From Stenocarpella maydis (Eukaryota > Ascomycota > Sordariomycetes > Diaporthales > Diaporthaceae), in the NCBI GenBank assembly GCA_002270565.1, contig NQMI01000075.1:157110-221109 (forward strand): 64,000 bases of DNA, written 5' to 3'. The translations under genes were made by a program, and so were the position numbers. Under the pieces are notes generated by a model. It was not told where the DNA came from. It worked only from the letters and a program-made list of their open reading frames with translations, and did not search any database. Of the stretch, positions 1 through 11,823 are shown piece after piece. Position 1 is the stretch's first letter, and each line of letters opens with the position of its first letter.

Positions 1-788
1 AAGTCCCAAGCTCGCCGCCACCGATCGAAGCCTCCAGCTCGACGTCGTGGCGCATAGGCAGGGCAGGCAGGCAGCGCGTCGCAGCCAGGCGATTGACGGG
101 CACCCGTCTCGCGGGCAGAGGGTATCCCCGCCCATATCCATGCGTGATCTCCCTGCAGCTCGCAGCACCGTCACAACTATGCCGCCCGACAGGTCCAAGA
201 CTGGATGACAAAGTTTTGCAACCCTCAAGAAATGTTTCAGGATTTCTCTGCGGCCAGCAACATGGCACAGCTGCACGGGCAGGGCCTATAGGACGGGGTG
301 CCGCGGGGCATCCCTGCAGGCACGCGCCCGTGTAAAATGATTGGCCGTCTGTTTCCAAACAGCCCCTACGGCAGCAGCACGCCCTTGTGGGGATGCAGGG
401 GCTTTGGTCAGGGCCGCTGCCACCGAATCAACCGCCCCTCGTCGGTTGCATCTGGAAACCTGCTAGAGGGAGAATGCCCAAGCCTATAAGCCAGCGTGGG
501 CACATGGCAGATCCGAGGCTTTTTTTTTGCCACTTGTATCCATTGCGACCTCGGTCCTCCGTACCTTGCTTCTGCCCAAGACCATGTCGGGCATAGACCA
601 GGAACACTTTCCCGTCTTCTCACTTCTTCGCATACCCAGAGTGCTAAGAAACCAACCGAGAATTGTCCAGCCATCCATCCAACTGCCCAAGCAAGAGGGA
701 TCCAACTCGTGAAATCAATGACGCTCACTGTACCACCAGGTCCTAGTCCTACTGATTAAAGCATGTTTTCTCCTAGAAGCGGCGGTCA
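1..788. other. Non-coding left edge of the window
   Basis: No frame here has a recognisable protein and the open stretches are short and overlap on both strands. The right part lies downstream of the minus-strand coilin-like gene that stops at 789-791, so some of it is probably that gene's 3' UTR. A T-run near 521-529 is the only low-complexity feature seen. Confidence 0.5.
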
Positions 789-3700
789 TCAGGCCAACGG
801 GCCCCGGTCCTCCCGGTCGAGCCTTTTTTTACCAAGGGGCCCTTGGTACGTGCTCGGCACCCACTCTCCATTTGCACCGTCATGTGCCTTCTCGCCCTCC
901 ACGACGGGCAGGCTGGTGCCCCTTGTCGCCCTCGTCGACGGTGACCTTCTTGTCCGCGGCTTATTGGTAGTGCTCGGGGCACGATCAACAGTCGGGTCAT
1001 GGTAGTCGCCGTCCACGTCGTCGTCGGGGTACCTCTCCGCCACGGTTTCAGCAAACGGGTCATCCGAGTCGGAGTCGAACCGCACCTCATCCCTTGCATC
1101 CTCCCTTTCCGCCGGGGACTGGTCTGCTTGCGACCCTGGGCTACTAGTCAAGAGCGACATCACCTGGGATCCCGCTGGAATTTTGAATGATCCCAGCTTG
1201 TGTTTCCGGCCCTTGGCAGATTCGCCTAATTTGTGCGAGGTCGAGCTGGGCGACACCGCTGGTTGGCCCCTATCTCCCGGCGAGCTTGAAGGGCCCCTGG
1301 CTGGTTTCTGGTACCGTTTGGGTAGTGACGGCGGGGATATAGAAGTGTCGAAGCTGGCCATAAACGACTTGGGCTTGCCATTAGCTGTGGGCGACCCCTG
1401 AGTGCCGAGCTTCTTCGCTTTGCTCCTACTCCCCGCTGTTGTTGCCGCGGGCGGGCTCGACTTGTTATCCATCAGGCGGCTGCTTCGACGCGTCCGCTGG
1501 GAAATACTTCCCTCGTCCTTGGTATTCCGGGGGCTCTGCTCGACAGAGCGCTGGCGAAGATGGCCTTGTTCAGACATGTTCTCCGGAGATCCTGGTCTCG
1601 GCGGCGAGTGCGTTTCGTTGATCTCAGGAAGCCCCAGCATTCTTTGAGCCGCATGGGAGGATTTCCAGTCCTTGACCTTGACCTGCGGACCAGGAGTCTC
1701 TTCCTTGATGCGCTCTTTAAACTTGGTCATGGCTGGTTGAGAGCCCAGGAGCTCAAAACCAACGAAAACACTCGACAACCTGGTTGAGGCTGAGCTGGCC
1801 GAGGCCGGGCCGTCATTGCTTTGGGGGTCAATCTGCGTAGACTTGAACGGTGTGGGAGGGGCCACAGCATCCTGAGCATGCGGCAGGTCATCGTTGTAAA
1901 CCTCCTGCGTAGGCGTCCTCTCTGGATTTGTCCCATCGACCTGCTTTCGCCCATCCATTGCATCTGAGTCGTTTGGTGGGGCATCGTCTTCATCATCGAA
2001 ACCATTCGTCATAGCCGAGTCGTCCGCTGAGCCATGTCCCAGGTCGTCCAGATGGGTGATGAAATCCGGATCGATTTGTCGTCCACTGACTGCGCTTGTC
2101 TGGCTTGTGAAGGAGACATCCAACCTCGGATATTCTATGTTTCCCTTGGAGGGAGTTTGGTCAGCTGCTTCTCCATCTTTATGTACATCTCTTGACTCCT
2201 CGTCCAGCTGACTGGGCGACTGAGGGGCTGAATGGAAGTCGGTTAGGACACTCCCGACGGCAGGCAGATGCGCCTCTTGTTGTGACGGATCCTTGGACCC
2301 GTATTCAGAAGGCGCTCCATCTGATGATTCTTCCGACGGAAGTCGCTGTGATGACTGTAATTGACGAGAAGGTAGCATTAGGGATGCTTCTTCTTCCAGC
2401 TGGCGAGATGGGCTTCCAAATTGGAGCAACATAAGCTGATCAATAGACGACCTCACCCCCTGACGGAATCCACCTTCAATGATGAGTTGGCTGATCTCGT
2501 TCCGGCGCTCCTCGCTGATGGAGACATCCTGGGAAAGGGCCTCAAGCTGGGCGCCAATGTCGGTATCATTTTCAGCGATCCCTTCGCGGTTTGTTTCGGA
2601 AACGAAGCTGTCTCCTGCTGTGACGGGCCCGCCAGTGCTGTCAACATCTGTTACGTTGACCTTGTCGACTTCTTCCCGCTCAAAGTCCGTGGTTTTCGAC
2701 GGATCATTGTTGCTAGTTGCCTTGTTGCTGGTCCCGTCCTCGTAACCTGGCTGACTGTCCGCTACCTCAATGTCTTGCTTGGGTGGCTGAGATGATGTCG
2801 TCTCAGTGGTAGAAAGCGGCTGGACGATGCGCGGGTCAATCATCTCCGCGAACGAAATGTCTCGGAAGCCCATGTCGACTTCCTCTTCATCTTCATCTTC
2901 ATCTGGGACTTCGAATTTGGCGTAAACTCTCTCTCCTTCATTATTATACTCCTTTTCGTTCTTGTCCACATCTCTGTCGCGCCTTGCGAGTTGAACTTGA
3001 ATATCCCCGCAGCCATAGACTTCGGTCACAACAGCGGTCATGAAGTTGCTCAACTGCGGTTGCCAATTATTGGCCTTCGTGAGCAGCAGTTGCTTCCATG
3101 CAATGACTAGCCCAGCCTGTATGTCGCCAGGAGAGAGTTGAGGGAGTGAAGCCATGTCCGCCGGTAAAGCCGGGAGATCGTCCTCATCAGCCGTTACGGC
3201 ATGATCCACGGCATGGTTGTTGACCTCTGCCCTGCTTTGGTCCAGGCTGATGGATTCGTCGTCGTAATTCAGGGTCACGTCATCTTGCTTCCAAGAAAAC
3301 ATGGGCGTGTCATGCCTGCGGCTTTCTTCATGCTGTCTCGATGGCTGAGCGCATCTCTGCTTTTTCTGATTTTGGTTGGAGCCGTCGTAGAACTGGGAGT
3401 CATCTCGTGACTTCCTCTTGCCACGACGCTGTGACGAGTCCCAACGCTGTACGAATGGAAAGGGTGGCTCACTCAGCGCTACCCCTTTATTAACGCACTC
3501 CACCGCACGGTATGTGATCTTCTGTCTCCAAGCATCCGGATTTTCTTTTCCTTTGACTGAATCTCGAGTGGCGTTTCCAGAAGACATGTCCATACTCTGG
3601 TCTGCAGCTCGTTTGTCAGCGCCCTTTGGGACATTCGGGGATAACCCCAGAGACTGCAACAATGCCTGTTTTTTTGCCGACAAGTCGCTATCTGGTGCAT

Positions 3701-5861
3701 TGTGGACTTGCGGGCTATCAAGGCCTATGGAGGCTCTCTGTGCTGCTTTTTGTATCCTTCTCCGTGCGTTGCGTCTCTGAGTCTTGGTCAAGCCTTGACC
3801 AGGGGGCACGGGCGTATGAACAGATGACTGAGATGCACCCGATGTAGGACCAGGCTTGACGGAAGATTGAGTTTTCGTAGCCCCCTTCTGAAACTGAGAC
3901 GCCGCCGACCCCTCGGCCCTGGATGGTGTGGGATCTTGTGCCTCTGACCCCGACTCTGAGCTTGAGTCGCTGCTTGATGATGAGTCCGAGGACGAGTCCG
4001 AGCTGTCTGCGTCGCCATCCTCGTCGCTGTCTCCGGAGTCTGAGCTATCATTGTCGCAGTCACTTTCGTCATCGCCGCCGCTCTCCGGCGATGAACTGTC
4101 TGTCACATCTGATGGCGAAGCGACTCTAGCGGGTACCGTGGTATCGCCATGCCCAGCATCTGATTTTGTATTCGTAGCATGGCTGCTCGTCGGCGATGAT
4201 TCGATGACGTTCCGCCGCCCCCGGTTGCCTCGGCCGGTGCCTCGACGAGCCCCTGGCCCGGAGGCACTTTCATTACTGCCAGCACGTTTCCTGTTCTTGA
4301 CCTTGTCGCCAGGATTCTTCGTGGCATTGTGCTCGGTTCCATCTCTGTCATCATTGCTGGACTCGCTTTCACTGCTGCTCGAACTGGAGCTGCCGGCGCC
4401 GCCTGCAGCGGACGATCTCGGAGCGGGAGGGTCCCCGGCGTTAGCATCGCCCTCGCTGTCACTACTTTCGTCATCTTCGCATTCAGATGATGTTGCGTGT
4501 GTTTCCGAGTCATCGGCTTCCTCTTCTTCATCCTCGCCAGCAGAGGAAGATTCCCATGTTACGTCCTCATCCTTGTCACCGATACGGCTGACCTCCCCGG
4601 GCGCCGCCGCTGGTCTTCTGGGTGGGGACGAAATCACCATGACTTCCTTCGGGAGCTCTAGTTGAGTGTTCAGGACCATGGTCTGTGCGAGGTCTAAGCG
4701 CGGCTTGAGCTGCTGGGCCAGCTTCTTCCATACGCTGCCGACGTCGTGGTTGTGCTTGATGAGAAGCTTCTCGCACACGTCACCTGATACAGCCGGGAAA
4801 GCAGATCGGACCGCAATGACCTTGTCCGAGATATCATGGCTGGCTCGGGCCAGCCGTCCAGACCGAATGGAGGATTCAGACTCGGAGTCTTGCTCGGTGA
4901 AGGGGCCAAAGTCGTTAGATCCCCCCGGGGCCGACCGTCTCTTATCCAAACCGCGGACTCGTCTGCGAGAGCGCTCAGGTACGCCCTGGTCCTCAGCAGG
5001 CTGGCTAGAAGCTGCCTCCTCTGCAAGACCCCTAAGCTCTTCTCGTAGGTCTTCTGCATCAGGTTCAAACACGTCTTCATCCTGGTCGTCTCCTGCCTGG
5101 GAGTCTTCCTCGTTTCCGCTTGATTCGGTGTGGCTGTCTGCATCGTCGAATGCAGCGCTCGCGGTTACGCTGCGGGGAAAGTGGACGCGCCGGCTATCCT
5201 TCCTCGGCCGAGGCTCGCCATGTTGTGTTAATAGTAGCGGCTCGTCCTCGTCTTCCTCTCGGTCATGCATCGAGTCGCTATCAGCCAGTTCCCCGGCCAG
5301 ACCCTCGCGTTGCTCGTCGCCGTCGGACTCATCTTGGTCAAGGTAGCCGTCGTAGGTCAGCCTACGCCGCTTTCTCGGGGCAATATGGACAGCAGGCCGG
5401 CCTCTCGGGGTCCTGAGCCGGGGACGGCCGAATGGTACACCGTCGATCAGGTGCTGGCCACCGCTGGAGATCTGATCTCTGCCACTGATCCGACGTTTCT
5501 TCAAATCGTCGGTCAGGAGTGGTCGTATACTGCATTGACGGTGGTGAGTACTAGGTCTTGATCTGTGGGTCAGGGCGCTTAAGCGCTAAAGGGGAATGTA
5601 CAAGATTTCATCGTCCTTTTCGAGGATACTCGCGACGGGCTGGAAGTGCAGACACTCAAAGGCATGGCCATCCTTGGCATGCAGCTCGAGGGCGTAGTCA
5701 TCGAGGCCCCAGTCGTCGCTCTCGAGCGGGATGGACTCGTTGACGAGCTCGATGAGTTGTGCGATGGTCGGGTCGTTGTCCAGGGGCACACTGAAGAGGA
5801 TCCTGGCATCCGGTAGGCCATTGCGGCGAACGACAAGGCGGAGGCGCAAACTGTGGTCCAT
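789..5861 (-). CDS. Coilin-like nuclear protein (Cajal-body scaffold homologue)
   Basis: Predicted 1666 residues from two exons, 5861-5602 and 5529-789, around a 72-nt GT-AG intron. The first ATG in frame is 5861-5859. The N-terminal ~90 residues (starting MDHSLRLRLVVRR) read as a ubiquitin-like fold ending near IRPLL. A basic stretch follows with an AT-hook-like PRGRPAV and RKRRRL. The middle is acidic and Ser-rich and probably disordered. Around residues 890-985 a segment begins IAWKQLLLT and ends MIDPRI. Its order and spacing match the atypical Tudor domain of animal coilin, whose end also carries an IDPR core. Coilin organises Cajal bodies and binds snRNP components. About 680 further disordered residues follow the Tudor-like segment, so the protein is much longer than animal coilin (~576 residues). 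The domain order is seen in the sequence; orthology is inferred. Confidence 0.72.
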
Positions 5862-7738
5862 TTTCTCTGTCTGCAAGTCGGAAGCAAGTGAAGTGTGGTG
5901 GTGGCCCGCGGGGGGTTGAGCAGGCGAACTATGACGCTCAGTGACGAAGACGGTTGTGGCTCAAATGGAACGCAGAAACGGTGAGCATTGTATTAGACGG
6001 TAGATACAGGGGACGTGGTGTCGTGCCTTGGTGAGTGACAAGACGAAGCTGGACAGTGCCGTCGCGTCTGGGCCACTTTACCTTGCTCTCGTGGGTTCGC
6101 GGGGTCACGCGGCAGCCAATTTAGTCGCGAGCGGGCGCGACGGCAAGTCCAAGCAAGGATCAGAGCTGCAGGCATGCTATGTTACAGTAGTTACTACATA
6201 CAAGACGCCTGGGTAGCTGTTGGGTCTGCTCCAGGAGGGTTAGGGTCCAGAGCTCAACGTACATACTCCGTACTCCCTACCGGTATGTCCTGTGTGGCCT
6301 CGGGCTCAGGTCGGTGCTTCTAGAACAGCTTCAAGACTTCTTCTGCATGACAATGACCTTGTCTGTTGTCCCCTGGGAGCGTCGATGCACCGTCTGTGCT
6401 CCCCTGGCGATCACAGCCATACCCTATAATACGGCCCAGCTATACCACGTTCGCCGACGGCCATGCGGCCTTCAAAATTTCCGCCCCGCGATCTCAACGT
6501 CCTGTCAATCAGTGTCACTGCATGATCGCCCCGGGCGGAAGCGTGGTGTCGCATGTTTCAGCCCTGCCATCCTAACTACCTCGCCTTGGTCCGACACTGG
6601 CGAGGTCATCAGCTCCTGAACACTGCACCGTCACCACCCAACAGCTCACCACGCGTGCTCCTTCCATTGGCTTCTTCCATGAAACACCGCAACATCTGTA
6701 CGTGTCTTGTGATCTCGCTGCCCTCAATGCGCAGTGCACCGGTGGAGTCTGACCTGGCATCAGGGACGGGGCGCGCGCAATCAAGATCTAACCTTGCCTC
6801 CACGTTGTCACGGCCAGCCCGGCCGCTGCAACATAAAACAAATACTGTACATGAGCTTGACGCCCCCTGCCTACCAGGTTCCCGTTCTGGAAACCCATGT
6901 GCCGTGTCAACCCCCACAAGGCGCAATCTGAGCTTCCATCCTCCCAGGCTCCGAGTCCTTTCTCAATCCGGACCTTGGTGGTCTACACCTCCACCGGCAT
7001 CTCGAACGTCAGATTGTCTTGTGCTCTTTTCTGTTTGCAATTCCGGACCGACCAGGTCACACTGCCCAACTTGCTAGCAGGAGCGCTCAAATGTGAAGAA
7101 GTCCGCATTTAACGTTTGGGATCCCGGTGGAGGTCTACACGTCTCACCAATGCACAACGTCCCGAGTTGATGCCCACTCTATTGGCGGCTCCCATCTACC
7201 GACATTCCTGGTCAGGATCTTGGGCTTGCCGAGAGTCGCACTGAGCTGGGCTAACTCAGCAAGTAGCATCCTGGACAAGGTCACACATTAGTACCAGAGC
7301 CCCTTTCTCGCCGCGGACACATGAACCATGCCGCGTCGGCGCGCCCAGGAGGCTGTCCGCGCTGAAACACAGCATATTTTATATGGTTACACGCCTGTCA
7401 GCCTCTTTCTGAATCGCCTTATTAGCCCGGTTGCTCGCTGACGACCCGGATCTCTGGCCCTTGCACAAAGTTCCATGGTATCGCAGCCCTAGGCTCAACG
7501 GCCTGTCCCCAAACCTTCCCGAGCATCTGTAACACCATGCCAACCAAGATCCCCTGGATGATAGCCGGTCGGGTGCTTATACCTGTCACATCGGCGGCAT
7601 CTTCGGATTCAAATCCTTCAGATTCCCCAGCGTCCCGGATATCGCGTCTTCGTCGGTTTGTTGAACAGTGAAATATCGAGGCTTTCCATGAGTCGATGGT
7701 AGAGGTAGCACTGTCAATTTGACGCTGATGACGGGGCA
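5862..7738. other. Intergenic region between divergent coilin-like and receptor genes
   Basis: The genes on either side start away from each other, so this 1.9 kb holds both promoters. I see no conserved frame, tRNA or repeat. A TATA-like TATAATACGG lies at 6424-6433. Open frames here are short, of skewed composition and overlap on both strands. Confidence 0.5.
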
Positions 7739-9533
7739 ATGTTATCCAGGATCCACACCACAGCCTTCTCATGGCTGCTATGCTTCTCAGCCCTTGCTAG
7801 CGGGCAGACGGTTGGCCAGCTTCTGCAACAGACTCCGACTTGCGCCGTGAGTAATACATCAGACACACCTTCCCGTACACCGACACATTGTACCCGGCTG
7901 ACTTGAATGGTGATAGGCCTCGTGTTTCCTTGATGTCCTGCCGGATGCCAGCTGCCTAGCCAGCCTCGACCAGCTCAACTCATGCATCTGTCCGGACCTC
8001 AAACTGCTCACGACTCTCTCGGGTTGTACCCGAATGGCATGCGGGGTGCCTGACCAGATTGGTGAGCTACCCTCCCCTGCTGCTGAGCGGTGTAGGCCTG
8101 GCTTCCGTTGACACGATATCACTCTTGCAGTTGCCGAGGATGTATTGGGCCAGATATGCCGTGATGCACCTCTCTTCACAGAGTCACAAGTCACGTTCCT
8201 CATGGTTCTCGCTATCGTGGCAATAGTTCTTGCTGTCCCAAGCATTGGCTTGCGGTGGTTCGCGAGATACCAGTCCTCTACGCTGGGCATTGACGACTAC
8301 CTCGCCCTCCTGGCTACAATCGCCTTGATAGCCGTCGCCGCTGTCCAGCTCGCAAGTAAGCTCTACCCACCTGACGCGATAGATGAGCACGTACTCACCA
8401 TCACCGTAGGCTCCTTGATCGGCTTCGGGGTACATGTCTGGGTGGTTGATCCCCGCAACGCCATTCCTCTCTTGCGATTATACTGGATCAGCCAGCAGCT
8501 CTACATTCTCGACCAGCTGCTGACCAAGGTCTCGCTACTCGCGCTGTATTTGCGGGTATTTCCCAAACGCTGGATCAGCCTCACGGCCCGCTACGGCATA
8601 GCTTTGATGGTACTTCAGGAGACCATCTTTTACTTTCTCATCTTGTTACGTTGCATCCCCGTTTCGGCGTCTTGGGATATTCGCCAGGAAGGTCAATGCC
8701 TAGACCTAAATGCGATCGGTTTTGCGGGCGCTGTGCTGAGTATAGTAGAGCACTTCACAATCTTGGTCATGCCGTTACCGGAGTTGTGGAAACTGAAACT
8801 TTCCATACGGAAACGGATTATGCTGGCATTCGTGTTTAGTCTAGGGTCTTTGTGAGCAAATCCCCACTCCTTCACTTTCGCACTCAGCCAGACTTCATCC
8901 CTGACGGCGAAACGTGCCAAGCACTAGCATCCGAGCACCTGCTAACCATCTTATTTCAGTTCAATATTCACTAGCGTGATCCGTATAAGATATGTCAGAA
9001 TGTTCGCCCCCACGGCCGACCTCTCCTGGGACATAGCTCCGGCCATATCTTGGTCTCTCGTCGAGTTACTGACCTCGGTAATATGCCTGAATCTGCCCCC
9101 ATGTCGGCAGCTCATCAGCAAAATCATCCCACGTCGGCTTGCCACAACCACCCTTCACAAAGGACCCAACGGTACCAGGGCGTACGGGACCTATGGAGCC
9201 GCCACGGACCTCGGCACGCAGACCATCGAGCTAAAGAGCAAGGCCCTGCCTAAGGGAGGCATCCTACACACCACCACAATCGAGGTCACATATGACAGAG
9301 ACTTTTCCGATGATGAGCATCTCGTTGCCAGGACGAGGCCTTCAATGTCTTCCGCCCGATCGAGGAGGAGCTTGCAGACTATCGAGGAGGACTACGACGA
9401 GCCTGATGAACGGGGTCGAAGCATGCTGAGGCAGCCGCCTACGGCTGCTACCGTGGGGCGAACGCCAAGTGTTGATGTGGACATTGACCGATCCAGGTTG
9501 GGCCTGTACAATTACTTCCCTCCTGAGGATTGA
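7739..9533 (+). CDS. CFEM-domain Pth11-like seven-helix receptor
   Basis: Four exons, 7739-7846, 7917-8061, 8131-8851 and 8960-9533, join in phase to give 515 residues. Residues 1-22 (MLSRIHTTAF...) form a signal peptide. Residues 35-94 carry eight cysteines at 35, 39, 49, 59, 61, 73, 78 and 94, in the CFEM pattern including the CIC pair preceded by Asp54. About seven hydrophobic segments follow, typical of the fungal rhodopsin-like/Pth11 family, then a cytoplasmic tail rich in Ser, Arg and acidic residues ending NYFPPED. In plant-pathogenic fungi Pth11-type receptors act at the plasma membrane in sensing surface cues and can signal through cAMP. The ligand here is unknown. All three introns are GT-AG (70, 69 and 108 nt). 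Two MITE-like elements lie within 1 kb downstream. The exon structure was deduced by eye, but every junction keeps the domain intact. Confidence 0.85.
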
Positions 9534-9748
9534 GCGGCACTTTTGGGAGACTTCCAGACTAGACGAACTTGCGCAAGCGCTAATGAGAGATGTGAATAAT
9601 ATCATGAGAATTCAGATTTAATTACTCGCGTATTGTATGTGACCAAGTCCCATGAGTTGTGCGAGCATTGATGCCAGCTGCTACGTTTGGTAGTGCAAAT
9701 AAAGAATAGGGATATTACATGGAAGAAAATAGAATCCACACAAGGCAC

Positions 9749-9991
9749 AACTAGCACCTTAGCACTAAGTATTACTTAATACCAGAATACTCATCGAAGC
9801 TTAGAAGCATCTTATCCATTTTAAGGACTAAAAAGGTTGCTGGGTTGGGTCTTGGACAGTGCTTAGCGGTGTCTGTTGGCACTGTCCGTCCTCGCCCTAT
9901 CCGGCCTCTTCTTAATTGCTAGCCTGGGGGTGCTGGGTGCTAGGCTTCTTGGGATGGGTATTAAGAGGTACTTAGTGCTAAGATGATAGTT
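9749..9991. mobile_element. MITE-like element with 35-bp imperfect terminal inverted repeats
   Basis: The left end (9749-9783) and the reverse complement of the right end (9957-9991) match at about 30 of 35 positions; the shared core is CTTAGCACTAAGTA. The 243-bp element has no coding capacity. It contains a perfect 9-bp hairpin (GGACAGTGC at 9854-9862 with GCACTGTCC at 9879-9887). No clear target duplication flanks it. The structure is visible directly; the class is not determined. Confidence 0.6.
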
Positions 9992-10419
9992 ATTAGCGAT
10001 CTATATTAGTTCTGTTTTCTTCTATATAAACATGCCCATTCCAAATAAGTTGTATTCCCCCACTGTTTTCTCAGTTGTAGCCGACCTCATAATACGTAGG
10101 ACTTCATCCATAGGAAAGAACCGACTAGGGACCCACGAATAGCCAACTTCTTTTTCTCTTTTCCCCAAGAAATGGACGCAGCCAGGGCCATTCCGCGTAC
10201 TCAAGCTATGTGAGATTTTGAGCGGCCAGCTTCTTGTCAGCACAAGCAACAGACTACAAATCAAGAACTCTGCTCAAGATCTACTCTATTGCCTGGTCTC
10301 GATGACTGGGAAATGTGGGCATTGGACAATTTGACGTGTGGACAAGTAAGTTTAAGCCACCGTCCAGAATCTGGACTGTTTTTGTACGATGAGTTTCAAA
10401 TTGTTCATCAACACGGACG

Positions 10420-10775
10420 TAAGCCCAGGAAATACCCACCCATACGTACCCATACGTACTCATGCACGGACACCGGGTCCTTGGTACCCATGGGTCCTGG
10501 GCAATTCTATGGGTAATTGTATTAGACGTTTAGAAAATGGCTGATTTGATAGTAGCTTAATGCCGGGGATGTCCTAAGGTGGTAGAAATGGAAATGGAAA
10601 TGGAAATGGAAATATATAGTCTGTTATGGGAGGTGAGGTTTAGTAAATAATTCTGCATCACTTGCCCTAATCTATATCCTAATCAGGCATGTAGGATAGA
10701 TTATGACCCATGGGTACCCACGGGTCCTCGGGTACCCATTGGGTATTACCCACGCGTGGGTATTTCCTGGGCCTA
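10420..10775. mobile_element. Non-autonomous hAT-type MITE with 8-bp target duplication
   Basis: The 356-bp element is bounded by 20-bp terminal inverted repeats, TAAGCCCAGGAAATACCCAC at 10420-10439 and its near-perfect partner TAGGCCCAGGAAATACCCAC read on the other strand at 10775-10756, one mismatch. It is flanked on both sides by CACGGACG (10412-10419 and 10776-10783). An 8-bp duplication and ends beginning TA(A/G)G are usual for hAT elements. Both ends carry subterminal copies of a GGTACCC/TACCCATGGG motif, also typical of hAT. There is no transposase; the interior has a short GAAATG array. Confidence 0.85.
10584..10613. repeat. (GAAATG)n short tandem array inside the hAT-type MITE
   Basis: Four to five copies of GAAATG follow each other within the MITE interior. 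It is simple sequence and has no coding meaning. Confidence 0.8.
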
Positions 10776-10783
10776 CACGGACG

Positions 10784-11221
10784 AGTCCACATTCAGTCGT
10801 CAGATGATGGCCAAAGCAAGTGGAAGAGCACCACTCGCATTCGTTTACACAATAAAACTGCTGGAGTCAATAGAATCTGATATGAATCATAGCCTGCCAA
10901 AAGTCTCAGCTGGAGCGCAAGTACTGTTCTCGACCCGACACATCCGTAAAGAATCTAGTCCGGGTACTCAGCCACCACCCGATTATCTCTCCACTTTTGA
11001 GTTTTATTATCCCATCGCACCCATACCTGAGATACCTAAGTCTCCGTGGCCATCGCGGCCCGGTGTGAAACTTGTGCGTGTATTCGTGCAATGCGGGACC
11101 AACCGCCGCCCCCCCCCCCCCCAACCAATGCTTTGACCAAAATGAGTGTCCATCACACAAACATCAGAAGAGACCGACGACGCCGAATCCACTTTGCAAG
11201 CCAGAATCCAACGACAAAAGC
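10784..11221. other. Intergenic, 3' side of the Opy2-type gene
   Basis: No supported gene. A run of about 16 C residues lies around 11107-11124. Part of this is probably the 3' UTR of the minus-strand gene that stops at 11222. Confidence 0.5.
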
Positions 11222-11823
11222 CTACCAGAGCCTCTGTAACCCCAGGACCGGGACAGCCATCAGCAGCGCCACCCCCATGACCCCAGCCACGTCGGCATTC
11301 CTCTCAGCCGCACTGCTCCCCGGCGCGGACGACGAAGAAGCCGGCGCGCTGGCCGACGAGGCGGAGGTGGCAGTAGCACTGCCGGAGCCCGAGGCCCCGG
11401 TGGTGGTGGCCGACGGCGACACCGTGCCAGTGAGGGTCACGGTCTCGCTCTCCGAGGCGGTGGGCAGCGTGAAGCCGCCGTCGGTGGCGCTGGCCGATGA
11501 GCTGGCGATGATGCCCGTCAGCGTGGGCGTCGCGCTGGGCGACGTGTCGGCGCAGAAGGCCGACGGGCACTCGGTGCAGTCGCTGGGGTTGGAATATTGA
11601 CAGGTCTGGTTCTCCGGGCAGACTGGGCACTCTGGAATGACCTCTGGGCACATTACGCAGCTGTTCTGGCGTGCTCGGGTGGCTGTCCCGGTGGAGGGGT
11701 TAGTTTATTGAGAATGCCCAGGTGGTATGTTGTTCTGTGCTGGGTGGTGGTTCAAGGCTCACATTCCTCGGCGAGAGCCGATGCGCCAAAGATGGCGAGG
11801 GACAGTGCAGCTCGGAAATGCAT
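11222..11823 (-). CDS. Opy2-type Cys-rich GPI-anchored cell-surface protein
   Basis: Two exons, 11823-11763 and 11682-11222 (acceptor could instead be 9 nt on, at 11673), give about 173 residues. Exon 1 encodes a signal peptide MHFRAALSLAIFGASALA. The mature start has a compact cysteine array (CVMCPEVIPECPVC, then four to five further Cys) that fits the Opy2 N-terminal anchor family: two CxxC pairs separated by PxC. A Ser/Thr/Ala-rich linker of about 80 residues follows, then a hydrophobic end GVALLMAVPVLGLQ with no following basic tail, which reads as a GPI signal. In yeast, Opy2 anchors Ste50 for HOG and mating signalling. This short form lacks the cytoplasmic part of Opy2, so only the outer module is shared and a signalling role is not shown. 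Confidence 0.75.

Noticed and set aside
3928..4665. 245-residue plus-strand frame rich in Ser, Leu and acidic residues
   Set aside because: It is the antisense shadow of the acidic, Ser-rich linker of the coilin-like gene.
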